Positions 43,703-52,466 are shown, counted from the first letter of the stretch. The stretch is 64,000 nucleotides of DNA from Prevotella sp. E9-3 (GCF_022024015.1 NZ_CP091786.1:1240001-1304000), one strand, 5' to 3'. Translations and numbers: made by a program. The notes: generated from the letters alone by a model not told the origin.

Positions 43703-44202
43703 TGAGTCAGAAGAAAGGTATAGCCAAGAGGGTAGTAGGGGCAATCGGCATGTTGCTCCTGGTGCTGCATGTGGTGATGGGTATTGCTTCGTGCTCGTCA
43801 ATAGAGTGCCCGGTGCAGAATAAAGTGGAACTGGTGTGCCAACTGGCCGACACCTTGCACGACACACTCTCTGTGACCAGCCAGCGCAGAAATGGTACAG
43901 ACACTCTTTTGCTGAACAGGGGAGTGAACCTTACTTCGATGAAACTGCCTCTGAGCTATCAGAATCCTGTGGATACACTGGTACTGAAAACCGTAAGGAT
44001 GGCTGTGACCGATACCGTGTGGGTGGAGAAAGAAGACATCCCGCACTTCGAATCGGTTGACTGTGGCCTGTCCTATTTCCATAAGATAAAGTCAGTGAGA
44101 AGTACCCATTTAGGTATTGACACTGTGATCATCAATAAAGTCCTTGTAGATTATGACCCTTCAACAGCCCATTTACAATTCCATTTCAAGGCTCGTCCTT
44201 AG
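43699..44202 (+). CDS. DUF6452-like lipoprotein
   Basis: A 167-residue protein with a signal peptide and a lipobox GIASC (Cys near residue 32). The body is rich in beta strands and shows conserved-looking Cys residues. Size, lipobox and its place directly before the DUF6048 protein fit the DUF6452 family of Bacteroidales, of unknown function. The start overlaps the glycosyltransferase stop by four bases; its own 3' end overlaps the next gene by 50 bp in a different frame, an unusual overlap that couples the two. Confidence 0.72.
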   Translation: MMSQKKGIAKRVVGAIGMLLLVLHVVMGIASCSSIECPVQNKVELVCQLADTLHDTLSVTSQRRNGTDTLLLNRGVNLTSMKLPLSYQNPVDTLVLKTVRMAVTDTVWVEKEDIPHFESVDCGLSYFHKIKSVRSTHLGIDTVIINKVLVDYDPSTAHLQFHFKARP

Positions 44203-44845
44203 TCTGCTGCTCCTGCTGGTCTGCAGTGTTGAGGCTGGGGCACAGCGCTTCTTGAAACTGGAACAGGACACCATTCCTCTGTTCCGGGGCTTTGCCGTGT
44301 CGTTCGATCTGGCTGGTGCCGCCCAGATGCAGCTATCTGACTACGGACAGTATGAGGGTGCACTCCGGCTAAACCTGCACGATCAGTATTTCCCTATTGT
44401 GGAAATGGGTATCGGCAGGGCTAATCATGGCGAGGATGTTGTGACCAAACTGAGCTACAAGACCACTGCGCCTTATTTCCGTATTGGTGCCGATGTGAAC
44501 ATCATGAACAAGAAGCATACAGGCAACCGTGTGTTTGCAGGACTGCGCTATGCCTTCACCAGCTATAAGGTGGATGTGAACCACCCTGGTCTGCAGGATC
44601 CTGTTTGGGGATGGGATGCTACATTCGGTATGAGCGATGTTCAGTGTAGTATGCACTGGGCTGAAGTGGTGTTTGGCCTTGATGCTAAAGTGTATGGTCC
44701 GCTGCACCTGGGATGGAGCGGACGTTACCGCATGCGCATCAGTCACAACGATGGCGATTTAGGCAAAACCTGGTATGTGCCGGGCTTTGGCATACAAGAC
44801 AGCTCGGCACTGGGCTATACATTCTACGTGTCGGTAGATATCTAA
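44153..44845 (+). CDS. DUF6048-like outer-membrane beta-barrel protein
   Basis: A 230-residue protein with a signal peptide ending VEAGAQ (about 1-31). The rest alternates polar and hydrophobic residues in about eight amphipathic strands with a terminal aromatic pattern (LGYTFYVSVDI), as in small outer-membrane barrels. The start is taken at the first ATG, 50 bp inside the previous gene. Function unknown; the coupled DUF6452 lipoprotein is probably its partner. Confidence 0.75.
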   Translation: MTLQQPIYNSISRLVLSLLLLLVCSVEAGAQRFLKLEQDTIPLFRGFAVSFDLAGAAQMQLSDYGQYEGALRLNLHDQYFPIVEMGIGRANHGEDVVTKLSYKTTAPYFRIGADVNIMNKKHTGNRVFAGLRYAFTSYKVDVNHPGLQDPVWGWDATFGMSDVQCSMHWAEVVFGLDAKVYGPLHLGWSGRYRMRISHNDGDLGKTWYVPGFGIQDSSALGYTFYVSVDI

Positions 44846-44875
44846 TTAAGAACTAATCACTGAAAATATTCAATC

Positions 44876-45964
44876 ATGATAGGAAGTGACGGATTACCAG
44901 GCTTGAACGATAAGCGTCGTAAACAACTGTGGTGGCAGGTGCCCTTCCTGCTGTTTTTGGTGGCAGGTACAGTCTTTGTGGCACGAATGCAGCGTGATAT
45001 TCCCTATCAGACAGAGCACGGCTTTGTGTTTGGCACCGTCTATAACATCAGTTATCAGAGCAATGAGAGCCTGAAAACCGAGATAGAAAAAGTACTCAGT
45101 GAGGTGGATGGCGAGTTCTCCATGTTCAACGAGAAATCGACAGTGAGCCGTATTAACCGTGGTGAGGAACCCGAGCTGAGCGAAATGTTTCAGGAGGTAT
45201 ATAAGAAAGCGGTGGCTGTAAATGCCGATACAAAGGGGGCTTTCGATGTTACGGTGGCTCCTCTGGTGAATGCCTGGGGCTTCGGGTTCAAAGGAAAGAA
45301 AACGGGGGCGGAGGCTGATTCAACTTCCAGTCTGCCCACTGCCCAACAAGTAGATAGTCTGCTGAAGATTGTTGGCATGGATATGCTGACTTATGATGCT
45401 GAACACAATCTGATTCATAAGAAAGACCGTCGCACCATGCTCGACTTCAGTGCCATTGCAAAAGGCTATGGTTCCGATTGTGTGGCCAGATTGCTGAGAC
45501 GACACAACGTGAAGAACTTCATGGTAGAGATAGGTGGCGAGGTGGTGACACAGGGTATCAGTCCGAAACGATTGCCGTGGCGCATCGGAGTGACCAAACC
45601 AACGGAAGATAGTCTGCAGACCTCACAGGAGTTGCAAACAGTGCTGAATGTTACTGATCGAGCCATGGCTACCAGTGGCAACTATCGCAATTTCTACTAT
45701 CAGGGTGGTCGCCGCTATGCTCATACCATCGATCCGATGAACGGCTATCCCGTTCAGCATAATATCCTTTCGGCCACGGTCATTGCTGCCGATTGTGCAA
45801 CAGCCGATGCCTATGCCACCTCATTCATGGTGATGGGACTGGACCGCGTGAAGGCTTTGCTGGCCCAGCATCCCGAACTGATGGCCTATATTATTTATGA
45901 TGGTGATGACGGGCAGTTTGCTGTATGGTACTCGCCTTCGTTGAAGGATAAAATCAATGAGTGA
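44876..45964 (+). CDS. apbE: FAD:protein FMN transferase (ApbE family)
   Basis: A 362-residue membrane-anchored periplasmic protein. A hydrophobic helix (about residues 22-42) follows a charged start. ApbE blocks: FDVTVAPLVNAWGFG (about 123-137), LDFSAIAKGYGSDCVARL, MVEIGGEVVTQG and YAHTIDPMNGYPV plus ADAYATSFMVMG with the metal-binding Asp/Thr. It attaches FMN covalently to Thr/Ser in partners such as NqrB/NqrC or RnfG/RnfD; none is in the window. The 3' end overlaps the regulator gene by eight bases. Confidence 0.92.
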   Translation: MIGSDGLPGLNDKRRKQLWWQVPFLLFLVAGTVFVARMQRDIPYQTEHGFVFGTVYNISYQSNESLKTEIEKVLSEVDGEFSMFNEKSTVSRINRGEEPELSEMFQEVYKKAVAVNADTKGAFDVTVAPLVNAWGFGFKGKKTGAEADSTSSLPTAQQVDSLLKIVGMDMLTYDAEHNLIHKKDRRTMLDFSAIAKGYGSDCVARLLRRHNVKNFMVEIGGEVVTQGISPKRLPWRIGVTKPTEDSLQTSQELQTVLNVTDRAMATSGNYRNFYYQGGRRYAHTIDPMNGYPVQHNILSATVIAADCATADAYATSFMVMGLDRVKALLAQHPELMAYIIYDGDDGQFAVWYSPSLKDKINE

Positions 45965-46664
45965 ACGTCTTATTCTTCCCACTGACTCAAAAATAGGATT
46001 GACCCCTTTCTATGAGCAACTGTTGCAGTTTTCTCTGTTTCAAGGATTGAGCAGAACAGAGTTGCAGCAGATGGTTGGTAATACACGTTTCGGATTCCAG
46101 AAGCTGCCTGCCGGTCGTCAGATTGTAAGGGAGGGTGATACTTGTACGCAACTCTATTTTCTGGTGAAAGGTACACTTGAGGTTGAAACAGTAGGAGATG
46201 ATCATACCTATAGGATGATAGAACAGTTGCAAGCCCCCTTGCAGTTGCAGCCAGAAGCACTGTTCGGTATGTCCCCAAGATATTCACACACGTTTCGCAC
46301 TCGTACCGACTGTCAGTTTATCGTTCTGTCTAAGGATGAGGTGCTCAGGTTGTTTGACGAGATATTCATCTTCCGACTCAATTATATCAACATCTTGGCC
46401 GCACAAAGTCAGCAGCAGGGACACAGGGCATGGCGGCGTGCACCGCAAACGCTCGATGAGCGTGTGGCGCGTTTCTTCATAGACCATTGTATGTATCCCG
46501 CTGGCCATAAGGAGTTGCATATCTTGATGCGACAGTTGGCCATTGAGGTGGGTGACAGCCGACTGGATGTGAGTCGGGTGCTGAACAGTTTGGAACAGCG
46601 TGGACTGTTGGAACTGCATCGCGGATTGATCGTTATTCCCTCGCTGGAACAATTGTTTATGTAG
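45957..46664 (+). CDS. Crp/Fnr-family transcription regulator
   Basis: A 235-residue protein with an N-terminal cyclic-nucleotide-binding-type domain (residues 25-140: GLSRTELQQMVG then GRQIVREGDTCTQLYFLVKG) and a C-terminal Crp-type helix-turn-helix (about 188-230: MRQLAIEVGDSRLDVSRVLN). It lacks the Cys clusters of FNR. The ligand is unknown; Bacteroidetes members often respond to redox or other signals rather than cAMP. Translationally coupled to apbE. Confidence 0.88.
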   Translation: MSERLILPTDSKIGLTPFYEQLLQFSLFQGLSRTELQQMVGNTRFGFQKLPAGRQIVREGDTCTQLYFLVKGTLEVETVGDDHTYRMIEQLQAPLQLQPEALFGMSPRYSHTFRTRTDCQFIVLSKDEVLRLFDEIFIFRLNYINILAAQSQQQGHRAWRRAPQTLDERVARFFIDHCMYPAGHKELHILMRQLAIEVGDSRLDVSRVLNSLEQRGLLELHRGLIVIPSLEQLFM

Positions 46665-46683
46665 CCTTCTTCTTTTTTTCCAT

Positions 46684-46806
46684 TTTTTCTTTTGTATTGC
46701 ATTCGTTTTTTCGTATCTCTGGCTTCGCCGAAGATACTGGCACTCAGCAATAAAAAGAAAAAATATCCTTTTTCTTTTGTATTGCATTCGTTTTTTCGTA
46801 TCTTTG
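46684..46806 (+). promoter_or_regulatory. duplicated promoter before the EEP nuclease
   Basis: A 35-bp exact direct repeat, ending TTTTTTCGTATCT, lies at 46684-46718 and 46769-46803. The second copy continues to the perfect -7 box TATCTTTG (46799-46806); the first reads TATCTCTG, so it is probably damaged. Between them is the hairpin TATCTCTGGC-TTC-GCCGAAGATA. Confidence 0.7.
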
Positions 46807-46834
46807 CAACAACTATACTTATCTTATATCTGAT

Positions 46835-47884
46835 ATGAAAAAACTTATGACCTTTCTGGTGCTGTTTCTGTTAGGAACAGTCAGTATGCAGGCACAGGGG
46901 AAGAAGTTCAATGTCTATGCCGTTGGCTTCTACAACCTTGAGAACTTGTTTGATACTTGTCATGATGCTGGCAAGAACGACTATGAATACTTGCCCGATG
47001 GGCGCAATCGCTGGAATGGATTGAAATATTCTCATAAACTGAAAAATATGTCGCGCGTGCTCGCTGAGATGGGAAGCGATATGTTGCCCAATATCGGTTG
47101 TGCAGTGATTGGTGTGAGTGAAGTTGAGAATGCCAAGTGTCTTACCGACCTGTGCAATCAGCCTTCTCTGAAAAAAAGAAACTATAAGTTCTGTCATATC
47201 GAAGGCCCTGACAAGCGTGGCGTGGATTGTGCGCTGCTCTATAACCCGAAGTTCTTCAGCGTGAGGAATGTGAAACTGGTGCCTTATGTCTATGACTTGC
47301 CACAGGATAAGGACCGCGCCACTCGTGGATTCCTCACCGTGAGTGGAACTTTGGCCGGCGAACATGTGACGGTCGTAGTGTGCCACTGGCCCAGTAGAGG
47401 TGCCACTTCTTATTATCGTGAGTTGGCCGGCCGTCAGGTTCGTGTGTTGAAAGACTCGTTGGTGAAGGATGATCCGAATGTGAAGGTCATAGTGATGGGT
47501 GATATGAACGACGACCCTACCAACAAGAGTATGATGAAGGAACTGGGCTGTAAGGCAGAAATAAAAGAAGTGGGACCGAAGGAACTATACAATCCGTGGT
47601 ATAACACCCTGGTGAAGAAAGGTACCGGAACACTGCAGTATCAGGGAGCATGGAACCTTTTTGACCAGATAGTGATGACCCCTAACCTGTTGCATAAGGA
47701 AGGTGCCAACGACTATAATACACTGAAATTCCGTAAGCATGAGATTTTCCGTCGCGACTATCTGTTCCAGAAAGAAGGCAAGTACAAAGGAAATACTCTC
47801 CGTACACATGCTGGTGGAGCATGGCTCGACGGTTATAGCGACCACTTACCAACATTAATCTATTTAATGAAAGAAGCAAAATGA
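46835..47884 (+). CDS. secreted endonuclease/exonuclease/phosphatase-family protein
   Basis: A 349-residue protein with a signal peptide ending MQAQG (about 1-21). EEP-fold blocks: FYNLENLFD (about 31-39), VSEVENAKCL (Glu metal ligand, about 92), VVCHWPSRGA (catalytic His, about 186), VMGDMNDDP (about 222) and the final DGYSDHLPT. It likely cleaves extracellular nucleic acid or phosphoesters. It overlaps the uridine kinase gene by four bases, which suggests nucleic acid breakdown and nucleoside reuse; that link is inference. Confidence 0.85.
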   Translation: MKKLMTFLVLFLLGTVSMQAQGKKFNVYAVGFYNLENLFDTCHDAGKNDYEYLPDGRNRWNGLKYSHKLKNMSRVLAEMGSDMLPNIGCAVIGVSEVENAKCLTDLCNQPSLKKRNYKFCHIEGPDKRGVDCALLYNPKFFSVRNVKLVPYVYDLPQDKDRATRGFLTVSGTLAGEHVTVVVCHWPSRGATSYYRELAGRQVRVLKDSLVKDDPNVKVIVMGDMNDDPTNKSMMKELGCKAEIKEVGPKELYNPWYNTLVKKGTGTLQYQGAWNLFDQIVMTPNLLHKEGANDYNTLKFRKHEIFRRDYLFQKEGKYKGNTLRTHAGGAWLDGYSDHLPTLIYLMKEAK

Positions 47885-48495
47885 CAATCATTGGAATAGC
47901 TGGCGGAACAGGTTCTGGTAAGACCACCGTTGTAAAGAAAATTGCTGATGCGCTGCCTCCTCATTGTGCAGCTGTAGTACCCCTCGATTCGTATTATAAT
48001 GATACAACAGGATTGACCGATGAAGAGCGTAAGGCTATCAACTTCGACCATCCTGATGCGTTCGACTGGAAACTGCTCACCGAGCATATTAAGAAGCTGA
48101 AAGCTGGCGAGGCAGTGGAACAGCCCACTTACTCATACGTGCTCAGCAACCGTCTGCCAGAAACAATTCATGTGGAACCCAAGCCGGTGATTATCCTGGA
48201 AGGTATTATGACGCTCCACTATAAGAAACTGCGCGACATGATGGATCTGAAAATATTTGTGGATACAGATGCCGATGTGCGACTGATACGCAATATTCGT
48301 CGAGATGTGGTGGAACGCGGCCGTACTGTCGAAATGGTACTCGACCGTTATGAGAAGGTGTTGAAACCTATGCACGAGCAGTTTATCGAGCCTACCAAGA
48401 AGTTTGCCGACCTCATTATCCCCTCGGGAGGAGAAAACAAGACCGGCATCCATATCGTCAAGACTTATATAGAAGGAATTGTTACTGGTGTCTAA
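47881..48495 (+). CDS. udk: uridine kinase
   Basis: A 204-residue P-loop kinase that phosphorylates uridine or cytidine for pyrimidine salvage. Walker A is GGTGSGKT at residues 8-15; YNDTTGLTDEERKAINFDHP and the Asp/Arg blocks FVDTDADVRLIRNIRRDVVERGR match udk. Length is normal. It is coupled to the secreted nuclease gene by a four-base overlap. Confidence 0.93.
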   Translation: MTIIGIAGGTGSGKTTVVKKIADALPPHCAAVVPLDSYYNDTTGLTDEERKAINFDHPDAFDWKLLTEHIKKLKAGEAVEQPTYSYVLSNRLPETIHVEPKPVIILEGIMTLHYKKLRDMMDLKIFVDTDADVRLIRNIRRDVVERGRTVEMVLDRYEKVLKPMHEQFIEPTKKFADLIIPSGGENKTGIHIVKTYIEGIVTGV

Positions 48496-48532
48496 ATAGA
48501 GCTATTAGAAATAAGAACAACAAAAAAAGGAA

Positions 48533-48563
48533 CGAAGCGTGAAGGAACTCCCTTCACGCTTCG
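48533..48563 (-). terminator. terminator of the HdeD-like gene
   Basis: CGAAGCGTGAAGG (48533-48545) pairs with CCTTCACGCTTCG (48551-48563). Read on the minus strand it ends in T7. It contains the last codons and stop codon of the HdeD-like gene. Confidence 0.88.
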
Positions 48564-49201
48564 CTTGTATTGGTGAGTGGCTCTGTAAGAACCTCTTCTG
48601 CTTCAGGTGTGTTAGCATTCAGTTGGGCTTTCTCCCATCGGCGGCGACTAATAAAGAACAGCATGGAGTTGGCTGCTTCGATGATACCATAAAACAATGT
48701 GATCCATCCCAATACCTGCATGGCTGTGCTGAGTGGAGACATGGGACGTACGATGACGTACAACCCTGCCAATAGAATGAGCGAAGGACAAATCCAGTAG
48801 AAAAGTGAGACAGCCCCGAAACGGCGGGCAGCAACAATGGCTCCATACTGATTGATAGCGCCCAGAATAAGGATTCCTCCCACAATATACATGAGGAAAT
48901 GGATGAATGTTTCGGGCATTAAAGCCAGAATACCGCCTAAGATGATGCTGCCTATGCCCACAATCGGAAACATCGGCATCTGCCCAGCAATGATACGGCC
49001 TTCAGCATCGTAAATCTGATAATCACCTGCATGGCGACGGGCGTTCAGGTAAATGAGCACAGAAACAATTCCCGAAAGCAAAAACAATAGTCCAATGGCA
49101 ATAACCATACCGGTCACAGTGTTGTCGGGGTACTTGATGAGCAACACGCCCACAGCAATAGCCGTAAGGGCACGAAAGAAAGAACTTTGTAGGATTTTCA
49201 T
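48554..49201 (-). CDS. HdeD/DUF308-family membrane protein
   Basis: A 215-residue inner-membrane protein with six hydrophobic segments (starting SSFFRALTAIAVGVLLIKYP) in the DUF308 arrangement of three repeated pairs. HdeD proteins are linked to acid or envelope stress but the mechanism is unknown. The start at 49201 is chosen over a longer in-frame ATG at 49267 because a TAnnTTTG promoter box sits between them. The C-terminal tail is acidic and ends within its terminator hairpin. Confidence 0.82.
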   Translation of the reverse strand: MKILQSSFFRALTAIAVGVLLIKYPDNTVTGMVIAIGLLFLLSGIVSVLIYLNARRHAGDYQIYDAEGRIIAGQMPMFPIVGIGSIILGGILALMPETFIHFLMYIVGGILILGAINQYGAIVAARRFGAVSLFYWICPSLILLAGLYVIVRPMSPLSTAMQVLGWITLFYGIIEAANSMLFFISRRRWEKAQLNANTPEAEEVLTEPLTNTSEA

Positions 49202-49226
49202 ACTAAGTAATTGTTTTTTCTGAATG

Positions 49227-49234
49227 CAAATGTA
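49227..49234 (-). promoter_or_regulatory. -7 box for the HdeD-like gene
   Basis: TACATTTG on the minus strand, 26 bp before the chosen ATG. Confidence 0.5.
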
Positions 49235-49256
49235 CGAATATTCCATGAAAAAGATG

Positions 49257-49264
49257 TAATTTTG
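49257..49264 (+). promoter_or_regulatory. -7 box for the histidine phosphatase
   Basis: TAATTTTG, 22 bp before the chosen ATG at 49286. It forms a divergent pair with the minus-strand box at 49227. Confidence 0.55.
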
Positions 49265-49285
49265 CACCCAAAATTATTGTACAGA

Positions 49286-49792
49286 ATGACCATTTTATAT
49301 TTGGTGAGGCACGGCGAGACGATTGATAATGCCAATCACATTATGCAGGGACAGGTGCAGGGACAGCTCAATGAGGTGGGTATCCGGCAGGCAGAGGAGT
49401 TGGCCGAACAGTTGAAGGATGAACAGATAGACACTTTCGTGGCCAGCGATTTGAAACGTTCTATCGATACTTGCACTATTCTAGCCAAGCCGCATTGTAA
49501 GGAAGTGAACACAACACCGTTGCTGAGAGAACGCGACTGGGGTAGTTTTACGGGAAAGTATATCCCTGATCTGAAAAATGTGGAATGGCCCGACGATGTT
49601 GAACCGCTCGATGTGCTGCAAGCACGTGCCCGACAGTTTCTTGACTATATAAAAACAACGTACCCCAACCAGCACGTGTTGGCGGTGGGGCACGGTATTG
49701 TCAATAAGGCCATTCAGGCCGTTCACTATGGAAAGACAATGAAAGAGGTGGAACGTATGACCAACTGCGAAGTGCGCATAATGGAACTGTAG
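49286..49792 (+). CDS. histidine phosphatase family protein (phosphoglycerate mutase-like)
   Basis: A 168-residue cytosolic protein. The RHGE motif with catalytic His is at residues 8-11 (LYLVRHGETIDNA), a second Arg in ASDLKRSIDT (about 58), Glu in RERDWG (about 81) and His in AVGHGIVN (about 136-143). The substrate may be a sugar phosphate or a nucleotide; it is too short for dPGM. The start is the ATG behind the TAnnTTTG box, not the upstream ATG at 49211, which would add an unrelated 25 residues. Confidence 0.86.
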   Translation: MTILYLVRHGETIDNANHIMQGQVQGQLNEVGIRQAEELAEQLKDEQIDTFVASDLKRSIDTCTILAKPHCKEVNTTPLLRERDWGSFTGKYIPDLKNVEWPDDVEPLDVLQARARQFLDYIKTTYPNQHVLAVGHGIVNKAIQAVHYGKTMKEVERMTNCEVRIMEL

Positions 49793-49801
49793 GAAACGTT
49801 C

Positions 49802-50731
49802 TTATCCCAACAGGAAACGCTCGGCCTCGATGGCAGCCTGACAACCAGTTCCGGCAGCAGAGATGGCCTGGCGGTAGGTTGGGTCGGCGCAGTCGCCAGC
49901 CACAAAAATGCCGGGCAACTTGGTGCGTGGCGTTCCGTCTATCTTCTTCAGATAGCCCACCTCGTCGGTGTCAAGCCATTCCTTGAAGATATCGGTGTTG
50001 GGCTTGTGACCGATAGCTAGGAAGAATCCGTCGATGGCAATATCAACCTGCTCTTCGTCGGGCTCACCCTTGCGCTTCACCAGATGAGCACCTTCCACAC
50101 CGTCCTTTCCATAGAGACCAAGGGTGTTGTGCTCAAACAGAATCTCGATGTTCTCGCGTTCCATCACACGCTGCTGCATCACTTTCGAAGCACGCAGGAA
50201 AGGCTTGCGCACAATCATATATACTTTCTTGCAGAGACCAGCCAGATAGAGGGCATCCTCGCAGGCTGTGTCGCCACCGCCCACAACGGCAACCGTTTTT
50301 TTGCGATAGAAGAAACCGTCGCAAGTGGCGCAGGCCGATACTCCCATGCCGTTATACTTGCGCTCATCGTCCAGACCCAGGTATTTTGCCGAGGCACCAG
50401 TGGCAATGATAACGGTGTCGGCCTCCAGTTCGCGACCGTTATCGTCCCACAACTTATAGGGGCGTGACGAGAAATCAACTTTGGTGATCTCACCATCGCG
50501 AATATCGGCACCGAAGCGCTCGGCCTGTTCGCGCAGGTCCATCATCATCTGATTGCCATCCACACCTTGAGGATAGCCGGGGAAATTTTCTACTTCTGTG
50601 GTCTGCGTGAGCTGACCGCCGGGCTGCATACCGCTATATTCCACGGGCTGCAGATTGGCGCGACTGGCATAGATGGCTGCTGTATAGCCGGCAGGACCAC
50701 TGCCAATGATAAGACATTTTACATGTTCCAT
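49802..50731 (-). CDS. trxB: thioredoxin reductase (NADPH)
   Basis: A 309-residue flavoenzyme that reduces thioredoxin. FAD motif GSGPAGYTAAIYASRA near residues 10-25; active-site CATC with Cys134 and Cys137; NADPH motif VVGGGDTACEDA (149-160); and the final FAD block VAGDCADPTYRQAISAAGTG. It lies convergently against the phosphatase gene, with the peroxidase gene 20 bp upstream on the same strand, so both redox genes form one operon. Confidence 0.95.
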   Translation of the reverse strand: MEHVKCLIIGSGPAGYTAAIYASRANLQPVEYSGMQPGGQLTQTTEVENFPGYPQGVDGNQMMMDLREQAERFGADIRDGEITKVDFSSRPYKLWDDNGRELEADTVIIATGASAKYLGLDDERKYNGMGVSACATCDGFFYRKKTVAVVGGGDTACEDALYLAGLCKKVYMIVRKPFLRASKVMQQRVMERENIEILFEHNTLGLYGKDGVEGAHLVKRKGEPDEEQVDIAIDGFFLAIGHKPNTDIFKEWLDTDEVGYLKKIDGTPRTKLPGIFVAGDCADPTYRQAISAAGTGCQAAIEAERFLLG

Positions 50732-50751
50732 AGTCTTTGTGTGGGGGATTT

Positions 50752-51303
50752 TTAGTGAAGCAGAGCTTCAATCTGTTTCTCAATATTCTCAATCTTCTCG
50801 GTAGGCTCAAAACGGGCCACTACCATACCTTTCTTGTCGATGAGAAATTTAGTGAAGTTCCATTTAATATCTGATTTCTCTTTATAATCGGGGTCGGCCT
50901 TTGACAGCATGTCGTCGAGGATCGGAGCTATGGGGTGCTCCATGTCCCAGCCGGCAAAGCCTTTCTGTTCCTGTAAAAACTTGAACAAAGGATCGGCATC
51001 GGGACCGTTCACCTTTACCTTCTTGAACTGGGGGAACTCAGTACCGAAGTTCAGTTTGCAGAACTCGTGGATAGACTCGTCGGTGCCGGGAGCCTGGTGG
51101 CCAAACTGGTTGCAGGGGAAGTCAAGAATAGTAAAATCGGCAGAACGGAATTTCTCGTACAGCTTCTCAAGTTCTTCATACTGAGGGGTGAAGCCACACT
51201 TAGTGGCTGTGTTGACAATCAGTACAACCTCGTTAGCATACTCGCGGAGCGATACGTCCTTTCCTTTTCTGTCTTTGACAGTATAATCATAAATAGTTCT
51301 CAT
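50752..51303 (-). CDS. glutathione peroxidase-like thiol peroxidase
   Basis: A 183-residue protein of the GPx family. The peroxidatic Cys is Cys36 in NTATKCGFTPQYEELE; FPCNQFGHQAPG gives the Gln region and WNFTKFLIDKKG the Trp/Asn of the catalytic tetrad. Bacterial members usually use thioredoxin, which fits co-transcription with trxB directly downstream. The start at 51303 (MRTIYDYTVKDRKGK) is preferred over an extra upstream ATG, because homologues begin here. Confidence 0.9.
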   Translation of the reverse strand: MRTIYDYTVKDRKGKDVSLREYANEVVLIVNTATKCGFTPQYEELEKLYEKFRSADFTILDFPCNQFGHQAPGTDESIHEFCKLNFGTEFPQFKKVKVNGPDADPLFKFLQEQKGFAGWDMEHPIAPILDDMLSKADPDYKEKSDIKWNFTKFLIDKKGMVVARFEPTEKIENIEKQIEALLH

Positions 51304-51357
51304 TGGAGTTTTTTGAATATAATAAAATATGTGTAATAGTCTTTTTTGATTTATTTG

Positions 51358-51384
51358 CAAAAATACGGAAAAACTTTATCTTTG
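51358..51384. promoter_or_regulatory. back-to-back -7 boxes upstream of the peroxidase
   Basis: Minus: TATTTTTG at 51358-51365, the likely promoter of the peroxidase-trxB operon. Plus: TATCTTTG at 51377-51384, facing into the convergent nuclease gene, with no plus-strand gene behind it. Confidence 0.45.
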
Positions 51385-51451
51385 CCAAACATATTGTTGA
51401 AAAAATACTTGTTGTGTTGGAAAAAGGGGGAATAGGAAAAGAGCACAGGGA

Positions 51452-52378
51452 TTATAGTCCCCAGGCTCTTTTCACATTCTCTATAGGAAGTGTCTCTACA
51501 TGTTCCTCAGTGTCATCGGGCAGGTTGCAGAAAAAGTCTATGCCCGTGAGGCGCTCCAGCTGGCGGATGTTCACGGCATAGTTGGCCAGTGGCAACTTCT
51601 CGGCATAACTGTCCACATGCTCCATCCAGAAGCCCACGGCTTTATAGCCCTGCTCGTTTTTCAGCAGCAGTGCCACAAAGAAATACTTGGGCACAATGAG
51701 TTTGCCGCCAATCCGTTTGATGATCTGATGGTCTTCTATGGTGCCTCCCTTTACCACATAGAGCATTTCGGTGGTGGTAGAGTTGGCCCACGAACGCACT
51801 TGTCCTTCCAGCCGGTACCAAGGGCTACGCTCGTTTACCGAGGCATTCTTGTTGCTGCCGTTGAAGTTGGAATACTGCGGCTGCATATTGGTGAGAAAGA
51901 AAGTTTGATAGTTGGCCATGTATGAATACAGGCGGTCGGCCGAAGGGCAGAGGTGTCCATGGTCAAAGCCACTGCCGTATATGTAGTCCTCGCTCAGGCG
52001 GTCGGCCGTATGAATCAACGGGTCGTTGGGATATTGGTTGTCATCGCTCTTATAGCGCGTCGTGTTGTGGGCGCAGAGCGCACTGTTCAGCTGATAGGCC
52101 GACCATCGTTGTGCCTTCTTGTCTTTATCCCATTCCACGCAGTAGTTCACGTCATAGCTGTCGTTGGTCTTATGCACCAGCACCACAGAATTGCCCCCTT
52201 TCACTCGTGGCATTTCCAGTCGGCCCAATGCCGGTTCCTCATTCGTGTCGTTTGAATTGCTGCTATACGTGTCGGCAGTGTCGTTGTCATCATCCTTGCT
52301 GCACGAATAGAGTAGGGATATGCAGAGGGCATAGCCGACCAGGAGCAGCAGGAAGCGGTAGTTAAATAATCTCTTCAT
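51452..52378 (-). CDS. DNA/RNA non-specific endonuclease (NUC1 family), lipoprotein
   Basis: A 308-residue protein with a lipobox LLYSC (Cys26) after a hydrophobic signal, followed by an acidic, Ser/Asn-rich linker. The NUC1 domain spans about residues 60-300. Its catalytic motif, usually DRGH, is DHGHLCPSADR (about 140-150), with the metal-binding Asn region in FFLTNMQPQYSNFN. It would degrade extracellular DNA and RNA at the outer membrane. A paralogue lies 0.5 kb away on the same strand across rpmE2. Confidence 0.9.
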   Translation of the reverse strand: MKRLFNYRFLLLLVGYALCISLLYSCSKDDDNDTADTYSSNSNDTNEEPALGRLEMPRVKGGNSVVLVHKTNDSYDVNYCVEWDKDKKAQRWSAYQLNSALCAHNTTRYKSDDNQYPNDPLIHTADRLSEDYIYGSGFDHGHLCPSADRLYSYMANYQTFFLTNMQPQYSNFNGSNKNASVNERSPWYRLEGQVRSWANSTTTEMLYVVKGGTIEDHQIIKRIGGKLIVPKYFFVALLLKNEQGYKAVGFWMEHVDSYAEKLPLANYAVNIRQLERLTGIDFFCNLPDDTEEHVETLPIENVKRAWGL

Positions 52379-52395
52379 GTGTTGGAACGAAACAA

Positions 52396-52440
52396 AAAGG
52401 TGCGCTCCGAGGCATATGCAACTACCCTGAACGCACCTTT
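52396..52440 (-). terminator. terminator of rpmE2
   Basis: AAAGGTGCG (52396-52404) pairs with CGCACCTTT (52432-52440). On the minus strand TTTTTG follows the stem. Confidence 0.75.
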
Positions 52441-52466
52441 ATGACTTTTTAAAGTATTGGTCTCTC

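Noticed and set aside
49202..49267. Longer starts for the HdeD-like gene (49267) and the histidine phosphatase (49211)
   Set aside because: Both would cross the divergent -7 boxes at 49227 and 49257; the internal ATGs give family-typical starts.
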